Of a DNA stretch of 20,696 bases, positions 14,469 to 20,696 are shown one piece after another. Location: the NCBI GenBank assembly GCA_000720805.1, contig JODI01000116.1:1-20696 (forward strand), read 5' to 3'. This DNA comes from Streptomyces violaceoruber. GTDB lineage: Bacteria > Actinomycetota > Actinomycetes > Streptomycetales > Streptomycetaceae. The notes beneath the pieces were generated by a model. The model was given only the letters and a program-made list of their open reading frames with translations. It made no database searches and was not told where the DNA came from. Within the stretch, counting starts at the first letter, position 1. The number at the start of each line of letters is the position of its first letter. Made by a program: the position numbers and the translations under genes.

Positions 14469-15375
14469 GACCTGTCTGACAAATGATCTTGGCTGGGTTC
14501 GCGGAGCCAGAGGATGAGTGCTGCGAGATGGAGTCCGGCCCGGTAGCGGGCGGCGAGTTTGCCGAAGCGGGTTGCGATGGCGCGGAACTGCTTGAGCCGG
14601 TTGAAGCAGCGTTCGACGACGTTGCGGGCCTTGTAGAGGTCGCGGTCGAAGGCCGGCGGTCTGCCGCCGGCCCGGCCGCGTCGTATCCGGTTGGCCTTCT
14701 GATCAGCTCTTTCCGGGATCACCGCCCGGATGCCCCGGCGCCGCAGCGTCTGGCGGATCGCCCGTGCCGAATACGCTTTGTCGGCGATGACCGCGTCGGG
14801 TCTGCGACGCGGCCGCCCGATGCCGTCCCGGGGCACTCGCACCGCGTCCAGAACCGCGTCGAAGGCGGTGGAGTAGTTGACGTTGCCGGGCGTGACGAGG
14901 ACGGCCAGGGGCAGGCCCCGGCCGTCACAGGCGAGGTGAACCTTGGTGGTCAACCCGCCGCGGGACCGGCCGAGCGCCTGACCAGCCGCCGCGCGTGCCG
15001 GATCTTCCAGTTCGTCCCCCGCCGACGCCCCTTTTTGCGGGCGCCGGCGGCGTGCTGATGGGTTCGGTTGATCGTGGAGTCGACCGACACGGTCCACTCC
15101 ACGGCCCCGACGGAGTCGTCGCGGACCTGGGCCTCCTCCAGCAGGCGGGCCCAGGTCCAGTCCGCCTCCCAGCGGGCGAACCGCTCGTAGACCGTCTGCC
15201 ACGGCCCGAAGCGTTCCGGCAGGTCACGCCGCGGAGCACCCGTCCGCAACCGCCACAACACCCCGTTGATCACCTGCCGGTGATCCCGCCACGGACGACC
15301 CCGCCCGTCAACACCCGGCAACAACGGCGCTATCCGCTCCCACGCCGCATCCGTCAGCTCACCACGACCCACCAC
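14465..15375 (-). CDS. IS5-family transposase made by programmed -1 frameshift (orfA/orfB)
   Basis: orfA starts at GTG 15375 (GRGELTDAAWERIAPLLPG) and carries the first catalytic Asp in VSVDSTINRTHQHA. At a slippery A-run followed by G (AAAAAGGGG, complement of 15028-15036) the ribosome or polymerase would slip back one base. It then enters orfB (GDELEDPARAAAG, SRGGLTTKVHLAC), which holds the second Asp in AVIADKAYSA and the Glu region KARNVVERCFNRLKQFRAIATRF. This orfA/orfB arrangement is established for several IS5 subgroups, so the shift is not a defect. The orfB frame leaves the IS and stops at TAG within the flanking CTAG. The fusion would be about 300 aa. Confidence 0.8.
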
Positions 15376-15397
15376 AAGATCAATTATCAGACACGGC
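14469..15397. mobile_element. IS5-family insertion sequence (929 bases)
   Basis: The ends form a 22-base imperfect inverted repeat (18 of 22 match; the left end starts GACCTGTCTGACA, the right end complement GCCGTGTCTGATA). It is flanked by CTAG on both sides. It contains one two-frame transposase on the minus strand. Length, ends and target fit the IS427-like branch of IS5. It looks intact. Confidence 0.85.
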
Positions 15398-15401
15398 CTA
15401 G
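15398..15401. repeat. CTAG target duplication, copy 2 (shared by two ISs)
   Basis: CTAG lies exactly between the right end of the IS5-family element and the left end of the IS701-like element. Confidence 0.75.
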
Positions 15402-17015
15402 CTTGATCTTTAACCTGTGCGGCGGGGTCGTGGGGTCGTTGACTTCTTCGTTCGCTGCTTCGCCGTCGGTGTTTTGGGTGTTTTGCAGGGCGTGTGCACG
15501 TCGTGGCGGGGTGTGGGTCGGGTGTTTTTGCGGCCGGGTGGTCGCCCCGGGCCGGGGCGGGAGGGTTTCGGTGCTTGGGCCGGGCAGCTGGCCTTGGGGC
15601 GGATGTGCCGAAAGTCGCGGCGGACGCGGGCCGGGGTGAGCCTGTTCGGCGGGCTCGGCTTCTCCCACGGCCGACGCAGGTCAGCCGCCAGCGGTCGGGC
15701 CAGCCGCAGCTGGGTGTAGACGGCGAGGATCAGCCAGGTCCACCGGTCGGCTGCTTCGGGGGTGCGGATCTTCGGAGAGGTCCAGCCGAGGGTCTGCTTG
15801 AACAGACGGAAGGTGTGCTCGATGTCGAAGCGTCGCAGGTATGCCTGCCAGAGACGGTCGGCGTCCGATGGGGTGGCATCGGTGCCTGACCACCACAGCC
15901 AGACCGGCTTCGGTGTTGCTCCGCTGGGCAGGTGGCCGATGTCCAGGCGGATCACCGTGCCTTCGACGATCGGGAGGGTGCCGTCGTCGGCTGCCCAGGA
16001 AGAGCGGTGGGTCAGCTTGGGGTGCAGCCGGTTCCAGGAGCGTGCGGTGGCGGTGCCGTAGAGGCAGGTGTCGGCGACGGTTTCGGTGTCCGGGGTGCCC
16101 CAGGTGTCAGGCTGTCCGAAGACGAACTCGCCCCCGTGCCGGGGTGGTCGGCCCTGGGTGTGCGGGAGGCGGGGTGGGGCAGCCCTGCGCAGGACGCGGT
16201 CGGATCGCATCCTGGCCAGCACCTTAACCGGCAGGTCTTTGAGGAGGTAGCCGAGGCGGGGTGCGTCGTATCCGGCGTCCGCAACGATGAGGATGTCCGG
16301 GTCGCCCGTCTGCCACTGCCCCGTGGTGATCAGTCGCTGAAGCAGATCGCGCAGTTGCCGGGCGGTGACGGTGGCGGTGTCGTCCCCGGGCATCAGACGC
16401 AATGCGTCCAGCGGTGCGGTCCATGAGCTGCGGCCCGGCTCGAGCGCGCAGACGATCGAGTAGGGCCAGCCGGGCACCGGGATGTGCTGGTCCTTGCCCC
16501 GGCCGTAGGTGTGACACAGGATCCGTTGGGGTGAGGTGTGGGCGTCGGGCCGCAGCCAGCAGGTGACCTCGACAGCCAGGACCAGCCGGCCATCGACAGC
16601 CCGCGGCAGCGGCACTTCGGCCAGTGCCCGCCGCAGCCGGCCGGCATCAACGCGTCCACGGGCCACAGCCGCATAGAGCCCTCCATGGCCGCGGCGGTGT
16701 TCGCCCACCAGCGACAGTTCGGCCAGCGATCTCACCGGTCCGTCGCCGCACAGAACGGCGTCAGCCAGCTCGAACAACGCGTCCGAACGGGCGGTCAGAC
16801 AGGCATAGAACTCGCCCCGGAAGCATGACAGTTGCTCCAACGCCTCTCGCCGGGCGTAGTGATGCAGCAGACTCATCCTCACGGCCTTCGTGCTGAACGT
16901 GTGTGTTCCTTGGTCGGAGCACATGTTCAGCCGAAGGCCGCTCCCATGTACGGCGGTTACCGGACCAGGTGATCAAGTTCGACACACCATTCGACGCCGG
17001 ACGTTAAAGATCAAG
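15402..17015. mobile_element. IS701-like insertion sequence (1614 bases)
   Basis: A perfect 13-base terminal inverted repeat CTTGATCTTTAAC lies at 15402-15414 and, complemented, at 17003-17015. CTAG lies directly outside both ends, matching the YTAR-type 4-base duplications known for IS701. It carries one full-length transposase on the minus strand. It looks intact. Confidence 0.88.
15410..16876 (-). CDS. IS701-like DDE transposase (NF041680-type)
   Basis: A 488-aa transposase. It begins MSLLHHYARREALEQLSCF, the usual start of this streptomycete group; an in-frame upstream start at 16924 would add 16 residues. Catalytic residues can be placed in VLAVEVTCWLRPDA (first acidic region), DILIVADAGYDAPRL (Asp) and RRFDIEHTFRLFKQTLGWTS (Glu plus the following Lys/Arg). 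The C-terminus is very basic and Pro-rich (about 60 residues), a common DNA-contacting tail. The TAA stop is formed inside the terminal inverted repeat (15410-15412). No frameshift was seen. Confidence 0.88.
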   Translation of the reverse strand: MSLLHHYARREALEQLSCFRGEFYACLTARSDALFELADAVLCGDGPVRSLAELSLVGEHRRGHGGLYAAVARGRVDAGRLRRALAEVPLPRAVDGRLVLAVEVTCWLRPDAHTSPQRILCHTYGRGKDQHIPVPGWPYSIVCALEPGRSSWTAPLDALRLMPGDDTATVTARQLRDLLQRLITTGQWQTGDPDILIVADAGYDAPRLGYLLKDLPVKVLARMRSDRVLRRAAPPRLPHTQGRPPRHGGEFVFGQPDTWGTPDTETVADTCLYGTATARSWNRLHPKLTHRSSWAADDGTLPIVEGTVIRLDIGHLPSGATPKPVWLWWSGTDATPSDADRLWQAYLRRFDIEHTFRLFKQTLGWTSPKIRTPEAADRWTWLILAVYTQLRLARPLAADLRRPWEKPSPPNRLTPARVRRDFRHIRPKASCPAQAPKPSRPGPGRPPGRKNTRPTPRHDVHTPCKTPKTPTAKQRTKKSTTPRPRRTG

Positions 17016-17019
17016 CTAG
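17016..17019. repeat. CTAG target duplication, copy 3
   Basis: CTAG between the right end of the IS701-like element and the beginning of the third, decayed IS5-family element. Confidence 0.75.
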
Positions 17020-17735
17020 GGTCTGTTGCGAGAGTGGATCTTGTTCGTTGATGATCACGTCCTGTGGGACGTGGGGATTTGACGAACGGCCAGTGGGCCC
17101 GGCTTAAGCCGTTGCTGCCGCAGGGCATCAAGCCGGGTCGTCCGCAGGTGTGGACACGGCGGCAGCTGGTAGACGGCATACGGTGGCGGACCCGGACCGG
17201 CGCTCCGTGGCGGGACGTGCCCGAACGTTATGGGCCGTGGGATCGTGTCTATGACCTGTTCCGGCGCTGGCAGCGGGACGGCACCTGGGCGAGGATCTTC
17301 ACTCAGCTCCAGGCCGAGGCGGACGCGAAGGGCCTGATCACCTGGGACGTCAACGTCGACTCCACCGTCTGCCGGGCCCATCAGCACGCCGCCGGGGCGG
17401 CGAAAAGGGGGACCTGCAGAAGGAGCCGCCCGGCGGAGTGTTCGACGAGCCGGCCGACCACGGCCTCGGATGCTCCCGCGGCGACTGACCAGCAAAATCC
17501 ACCTGGCGGTCGAGCAGGGCCAGAAGCCCTTGTCCGTGGTGATCACGGCCGGGCAGAGGGGCGACTCCCCGCAGTTCGAAGCGGTCCTGGAAGCCATCCG
17601 GGTTCCGAGACTGGGGCTCGGCAGGCCGCGCAAGCGCCCGGACCGGGTGCGGGCCGACAAGGCGTACGACTCCCGCGGAAACTGCTCCTACCTGCGCAGA
17701 CGCGGGATCAAAGCGTGCAAGGGAGAGGGCCTGAT
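17020..17735 (+). pseudogene. Third IS5-family element, transposase broken and 3' truncated
   Basis: The IS end begins right after CTAG (GGTCTGTTGCGAGAG). orfA starts at GTG 17064 (GRGDLTNGQWARLKPLLPQG) and includes a DVNVDSTVCRAHQHA Asp motif. A slippery AAAAGGGGG (17403-17411) would give the normal programmed -1 shift into orfB (DLQKEPPGGVFDEPADHGLG). One G is then missing near 17481-17484, which makes a TGA stop; the sense continues in the third frame (LTSKIHLAVEQGQKPLSVV, VRADKAYDSRGNCSYLRRRG). It ends abruptly near 17720-17740, before the catalytic Glu, where dnaJ sequence begins. The element has no right end and is dead. Confidence 0.8.
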
Positions 17736-17746
17736 CATCCGCGAGC

Positions 17747-17878
17747 AGCACCTACAAGGTCCGCATCCCCGCAGGCCTCAAGGACGGCCAGGAGGTACGG
17801 ATCCGCGAACTCGGCGGCCCCGGCACGCACGGCGGTGCGCCCGGAGACCTGTACGTCACCGTCCACATCACCGACTGA
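17747..17878 (+). pseudogene. dnaJ: dnaJ, 3' end fragment (J-domain co-chaperone C-terminus)
   Basis: Forty-three codons ending at TGA 17876-17878 read STYKVRIPAGLKDGQEVR, then a GGPGTHGGAPGDLYVTVHI segment. This is the last beta-domain of DnaJ/CbpA-type co-chaperones (substrate-binding C-terminal domain II, with the GGxxGDLYV signature). The J-domain, Gly-rich region and first substrate-binding domain are absent. Upstream sequence is the third IS5 element. The junction therefore fuses an IS to the tail of a housekeeping-type gene, most simply by an IS-mediated deletion. Confidence 0.75.
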
Positions 17879-17995
17879 TCAGCCGCCCGACCCGGGCTCG
17901 CGGAACTCCGCCACCCCGACCTCCACACCTGACGCCTCTGGGCTGGACGCGGCGGCCCGTGTCCTCCGGCACCGCACCGGGCGCGCACACGGCGG

Positions 17996-18142
17996 TCGGC
18001 CGATCAGCAGCAAGAGCAGGGCGCCTGGGGCTGGCACCCTCCCGCCGCCCTGCGCGCCGCCGGGGCCGAGCACCTCCTGCCCGAGCCCGCCAGCATCGGG
18101 CCGTCCCTGCTGCACCACCTGCCCCTGATCGACAGCGCGTGA
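17996..18142 (+). pseudogene. Possible HAD-family hydrolase C-terminal fragment
   Basis: A short frame ending at TGA 18140-18142 contains GAWGWHPPAALRAAGAEHLL, then PEPASIGPSLL. This is the usual look of the end of HAD-like phosphatases (G-W/F-H-P-x-x-x-L-x-x-A-G-A). Nothing upstream in this frame is coherent, so at best it is a tail. The family call is tentative. Confidence 0.4.
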
Positions 18143-18337
18143 CCCAGCACCACCACTACAGTGGACGGCGCCCCTACGGGCACCCCTTTGCACTTCTGCA
18201 CCCAGAGGACACAGGCGAATGCACGTGATGCCGCGACGAGCGCCCGGCGCCGAGCTGGAGCACTGAGGACCCCGCTCCTCAGCCCCGACTCGCGGTCCGG
18301 CTCGGCGCGCAGGGTGAGGCGATTCTCGTCTGGCGGC

Positions 18338-18610
18338 GTGGACGGCGAGATCCTTCTCGTTGCCATGGTGTTGCTCTCGGGAGGACTGTTGTTCCTCGCG
18401 GAGCTGGGAGCGAGTCGCGATAGCCCACTGATCTCGCTGCTGTGGATCGTTTCCGGAGGCGGCGGCAGGGCCCTGATCGCGTTGCGGCGCGACGATCTGG
18501 TCGAGTGGATGGAGACCAACCGATCGCCGCTGGCCGTTGCCTGCCTGCCCGTCGCGCTCTTGTTGGGCGCGCTGGCGATGCGCCGCCAGCGGCTGCGGGA
18601 GACTCGCTGA
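18338..18610 (+). CDS. Small membrane protein, two predicted helices
   Basis: From GTG 18338 the protein is 90 aa. A first hydrophobic segment (ILLVAMVLLSGGLLFLAELG, residues ~4-23) is followed by a second weaker one (LISLLWIVSGGG), a charged loop with DDLVEWME, and a C-terminal helix LAVACLPVALLLGALAM capped by basic residues RRQRLRETR. Third-position G/C bias supports real coding. No strong ribosome site precedes the GTG, and the frame is open to an ATG at 18161, so the start is unsure. Family unknown. It converges on the SDR gene. Confidence 0.5.
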   Translation: MDGEILLVAMVLLSGGLLFLAELGASRDSPLISLLWIVSGGGGRALIALRRDDLVEWMETNRSPLAVACLPVALLLGALAMRRQRLRETR

Positions 18611-18622
18611 CGCTGTCGTCAG
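18607..18622. terminator. Small hairpin between convergent genes
   Basis: CTGACG, CTGT, CGTCAG form a perfect 6-base stem with a 4-base loop, overlapping the small membrane gene's stop and 27 bases from the SDR stop. Possible terminator for both strands. Confidence 0.35.
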
Positions 18623-18648
18623 GAAGATCACGGGGGTACGCGCCGGGG

Positions 18649-19389
18649 TCAGAGGCTCTGGCCGCCGGACACGTCAATGATCGCGCCGGTCGCCCACTGG
18701 AAGGCATCGGAGAGGATGGCGGGGACCGCCGCGGTAATGTCGTCGGTCGTGGCGATCCGGCCCTGGGCTACGGTCTGGGCGGCGAGCTTCTGCACGTCGG
18801 GCGAACGCATGATGCCTCCGCCGAAGTCGGTCACGACCGCGCCGCCCATGAGGGTGTTGACCCGGATGGACCGCTCGGCGAGTTCGACCGCCTGGTAGCG
18901 GGTCAGGACCTCGATCGCGCCCTTGGTGGCGGCGTAGGCGGACATCCCCGGTACGACGCCCCGGGTCAGAGCGGTCGACACATTGAGCACGCGGCCACCC
19001 TCGTTGATCAGGGGCAGCAGCGCCTGGGTGAGGAAGAACGGCGCCTTGAGATTGATCTGGACCAGTTCGTCGAACTGGTCGGGTGTGGTCACCGCGTACG
19101 GCGCGTAGGTGCCGATGCCCGCGTTGTTGACCAGGTAGTCGAAGGTCTCCACGCCGAACCGCTCCCGCAGCCTGCTCCGCACGGCGGTGACGAACTCCGG
19201 GAACGTGTCGATCCGGGTGACGTCGAGCCGGCAGAAGACGAGGTCCGGCCCGGTGGCCTCGGTGGCTGCGCGCTCACTGGTGAGATAGGTGCCCAGCACC
19301 GCGACACCCGAGCGCGTCAGGTGTCGCGCCATGCCCAGGCCCAGCCCGCGCCCAGCGCCGGTGACCAGCGCGATCTTCCGGTCCGCCAT
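18649..19389 (-). CDS. Short-chain dehydrogenase/reductase (SDR)
   Basis: A 246-aa classical SDR, an NAD(P)-dependent oxidoreductase. The cofactor loop is TGAGRGLG (10-17), with NNAG at 88-91, Asn113 in the QINLKAPFF helix, Ser138 and the YxxxK pair Tyr152/Lys156. The C-terminus ends WATGAIIDVSGGQSL, as in FabG-like enzymes. No Arg immediately follows the first strands, so NAD(H) versus NADP(H) preference is not clear. The ATG at 19389 has GGAAGGA (19395-19401) five bases upstream; the frame is open further to 19599, but that part runs over the regulator's stop. Its substrate is unknown. It lies just downstream of the IclR gene and is probably controlled by it. Confidence 0.88.
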   Translation of the reverse strand: MADRKIALVTGAGRGLGLGMARHLTRSGVAVLGTYLTSERAATEATGPDLVFCRLDVTRIDTFPEFVTAVRSRLRERFGVETFDYLVNNAGIGTYAPYAVTTPDQFDELVQINLKAPFFLTQALLPLINEGGRVLNVSTALTRGVVPGMSAYAATKGAIEVLTRYQAVELAERSIRVNTLMGGAVVTDFGGGIMRSPDVQKLAAQTVAQGRIATTDDITAAVPAILSDAFQWATGAIIDVSGGQSL

Positions 19390-19438
19390 GAGAGTCCTTC
19401 CATCGGTGGGAACGATCTCCAACACGATGCAAGAAGCG

Positions 19439-19454
19439 CCTCGCCCGGGCGAGG
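19439..19454. promoter_or_regulatory. 16-base perfect palindrome between regulator and SDR
   Basis: CCTCGCCCGGGCGAGG is fully self-complementary. It lies 50 bases upstream of the SDR start and only two bases from the second palindrome. It could be an IclR operator or part of a terminator. Confidence 0.45.
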
Positions 19455-19455
19455 A

Positions 19456-19476
19456 GTTGTCCGCTGAGCGGACAAC
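19456..19476. promoter_or_regulatory. Candidate IclR-family operator
   Basis: GTTGTCCGC (19456-19464), TGA, GCGGACAAC (19468-19476) are perfect 9-base inverted arms. The centre is about 77 bases before the SDR start and just after the regulator's stop. Length and symmetry fit the sites bound by IclR-type dimers. Confidence 0.6.
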
Positions 19477-19483
19477 CGCCGGA

Positions 19484-20137
19484 TCACAGCGCGGAAAGCC
19501 TGCGTTCCAGTGCGACGGCGGCCCGGTGGACGGGCGCCGCGAACCTTTCCGCGGGCCGCTGCGCCGCGGTGGCGATCTGTAACGACGCCCGCCGCCCACC
19601 GGGCAGGCCGACCGGCACGGCGTAGCAGGTCAGCCCCGCGAACACGTCCTGGTCGTCGACCGCGGCGCCGAACGGCCGCCGCCGCGCCGCCGGCATCGCA
19701 CCGGGGGCCAGCACCAGCCCGGCGGCCGTCGACGCGGGCATCTGCGCACCGCTGCGCGCGTCGATCGGCAGCGCGTCCCGGCCCGGGACCATCTCCAGTG
19801 CCACGAACGAGCCCTCCGACGGTACGACCAGGGACACCGCGGCGCCCGTCTGTTCCCGCAGCCGCTGGATGACCTTCGAGGCGCTCTCCCGTAGACCGGC
19901 CAACGGCTCGACCTGTTGCGCCAGGCCCAGCAGCGACGCCGACAGGGCCCAGTGGCCGTCGGCCCACTCCACCGCGCCGGATTCGCGTAGCTGGCCGAGC
20001 AGCCGGTACACCGTCGGACGCGGCAGCCCGGTCAACTGTGCGAGACGCGCCACCTGATGCTTCCGGCCGGCCTCGGCAAGAGCCCGCAGCACCCGGAAGG
20101 CACCGTCGACGACACCACGCGGTTCCCGCTCAGCCAT
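19484..20137 (-). CDS. IclR-family transcriptional regulator
   Basis: A 217-aa regulator. The N-terminal winged helix-turn-helix covers residues ~10-65 (GAFRVLRALAEAG, HQVARLAQLTGLPRPTVYRLLGQLRESGAV). The effector domain follows, with QTGAAVSLVVPSEGSFVALE, a PIDARSGAQMPASTAAG stretch (the conserved small-residue pocket region) and YAVPVGLPGG. It is slightly shorter than the usual ~250 aa. The ATG at 20137 has AGGGGG (20142-20147) four bases upstream; an in-frame upstream start at 20182 is less likely. It is encoded 94 bases before the SDR on the same strand, with two palindromes between them, so it probably controls the SDR. The ligand is unknown. Confidence 0.85.
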   Translation of the reverse strand: MAEREPRGVVDGAFRVLRALAEAGRKHQVARLAQLTGLPRPTVYRLLGQLRESGAVEWADGHWALSASLLGLAQQVEPLAGLRESASKVIQRLREQTGAAVSLVVPSEGSFVALEMVPGRDALPIDARSGAQMPASTAAGLVLAPGAMPAARRRPFGAAVDDQDVFAGLTCYAVPVGLPGGRRASLQIATAAQRPAERFAAPVHRAAVALERRLSAL

Positions 20138-20350
20138 CACACCCCCTGCTTCCACCACAACCACCACCGCGGATGAGGACAAGGGTATGAGTCGCGACCT
20201 GGCACGACTGGTGTTCGCCTTCGAACGGCTTCAGAAGCGTCGGCACCGCAGGTCAGGAGCCCGCCGCCCAGGCAGCGGGGCGGACGGGCGTACGGCGCTC
20301 TCACAGGCCTTGAAGGTGGTTTGGCCTCAAGGCCGGCGTCTGGCCTTGGC

Positions 20351-20395
20351 TCACGTTGCCTGCATGCCGCCGTCGACGGAGAGGACCACCCCGGT
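20351..20395 (-). pseudogene. Second SDR, C-terminal scrap
   Basis: Reading leftward, TGVVLSVDGGMQAT then TGA is the hallmark end of classical SDR enzymes. Beyond about 20395 the frame breaks, so only ~14 residues are recognisable. It differs in sequence from the nearby intact SDR and is not simply its duplicate. Confidence 0.6.
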
Positions 20396-20440
20396 GCCTC
20401 GCGACGTTCGTCGGCGCGGTCACCGGATCGCTGGCGGCCC

Positions 20441-20527
20441 CGCCTGATCAACAAGCTCAAGGCCGGGCGCAGCATCGCCATCCGGTACGGCAAGACCCCT
20501 GGCAGCTACCTCGCCAGCCTCCACCCT
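20441..20527 (+). pseudogene. IS5-family transposase, C-terminal scrap
   Basis: RLINKLKAGRSIAIRYGKTP followed by GSYLASL matches the block around and after the catalytic Glu of IS5-type transposases (N-x-L-K-x-x-R-x-I-A-x-R-Y-x-K). The sequence before and after is unrelated. It is a relic of a further IS. Confidence 0.6.
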
Positions 20528-20643
20528 CCGCTCTTCAGCGGAGATGCGTCTTCCAGGCCCATGAACCGGAGACTACAACGCCGACACAGTGAGCCTCTTT
20601 CAACCTGCTTCCGCAGCACAGTGGTTGGGCTGACAACGTGGTG

Positions 20644-20696
20644 AAGCCCCTGGTAGATGGGTTTTCGACCAAGAGAACCGTCTCCACCAGAGGCTT
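20644..20696. repeat. Long imperfect hairpin at the window end
   Basis: Arms 20644-20666 and 20673-20696 pair along about 23 positions: AAGCC-y-CTGGT-r-GA at the outer part and GGTT-y-TC next to the 6-base loop. There are about five mismatches and one bulge. The element may continue beyond the window. It could be the folded end of a mobile element, or two similar IS ends facing each other. Confidence 0.5.

Noticed and set aside
15028..15036. The two-frame transposase of the 929-base IS as a pseudogene
   Set aside because: The frames meet at a slippery A/G run as in known orfA/orfB IS5 elements and the product is otherwise complete, so it is more likely programmed.
19389..19599. A longer SDR starting at 19599
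   Set aside because: The extra residues run over the IclR stop region and the palindromes, and the ATG at 19389 has a good ribosome site just before the cofactor-binding motif.
20183..20350. Possible small genes upstream of the IclR regulator
   Set aside because: No frame here has a ribosome site or protein-like composition.

Overview
The base composition (very GC-rich, with strong G/C preference at third codon positions), the GTG/ATG starts behind GGAGG-type sites and the protein families point to a Streptomyces or a close actinomycete. The window looks like accessory DNA, such as a chromosome arm, an integrated element or a plasmid. It is a mosaic of a few intact operons set among insertion sequences (ISs) and gene wreckage. 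At least ten genes are truncated, frameshifted or reduced to an end fragment.

Layout, left half. 1-99 is the 3' end of an IS481-type transposase, followed by about 630 bases with no convincing gene. 764-1930 (-) encodes a YbdK-type glutamate-cysteine ligase family protein. It is divergent from 2143-3537 (+), a flavin-dependent halogenase with its diagnostic motifs intact. 3636-4030 (-) holds remnants that include a PD-(D/E)XK nuclease-like protein. 4247-4952 is a dense array of about 17 copies of a 7-9 base repeat (AGCGACYGA and its complement). It lies directly upstream of a broken P4/D5-type primase-helicase gene and a broken partner, and together they look like the replication module of a plasmid or integrative element.

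Middle. 6883-8573 is an IS bounded by a perfect 13-base inverted repeat. It carries an IS5-family transposase plus an unusual convergent coiled-coil/winged-helix passenger gene. Its right end is inserted into the 3' end of a trypsin-like protease gene, which overlaps a Trypco2-domain gene by four bases. Trypco2/trypsin pairs are known from bacterial conflict (immunity-like) systems. A 153-aa protein of unknown function lies just upstream. Next come a zinc-ribbon protein, an ArsR-type regulator divergent from an MFS exporter with inverted repeats between them, a strong hairpin, and an orphan TetR C-terminal half.

Right half. A frameshifted unknown gene (13851-14464) is cut by three ISs in tandem. 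The order is CTAG, an IS5-family element (929 bases), CTAG, an IS701-like element (1614 bases), CTAG, and a decayed IS5-family element. The last one runs abruptly into the 3' end of a dnaJ gene and a possible HAD-hydrolase tail. A small two-helix membrane protein, an IclR regulator with its short-chain dehydrogenase (two adjacent palindromes between them), fragments of a second dehydrogenase and another IS5 transposase, and a long hairpin close the window.

How the parts fit: the working units are probably the ligase/halogenase pair, the ArsR/MFS pair and the IclR/SDR pair. The Trypco2/protease system looks IS-truncated, and the replication module looks dead. No tRNA, rRNA or CRISPR array was seen.
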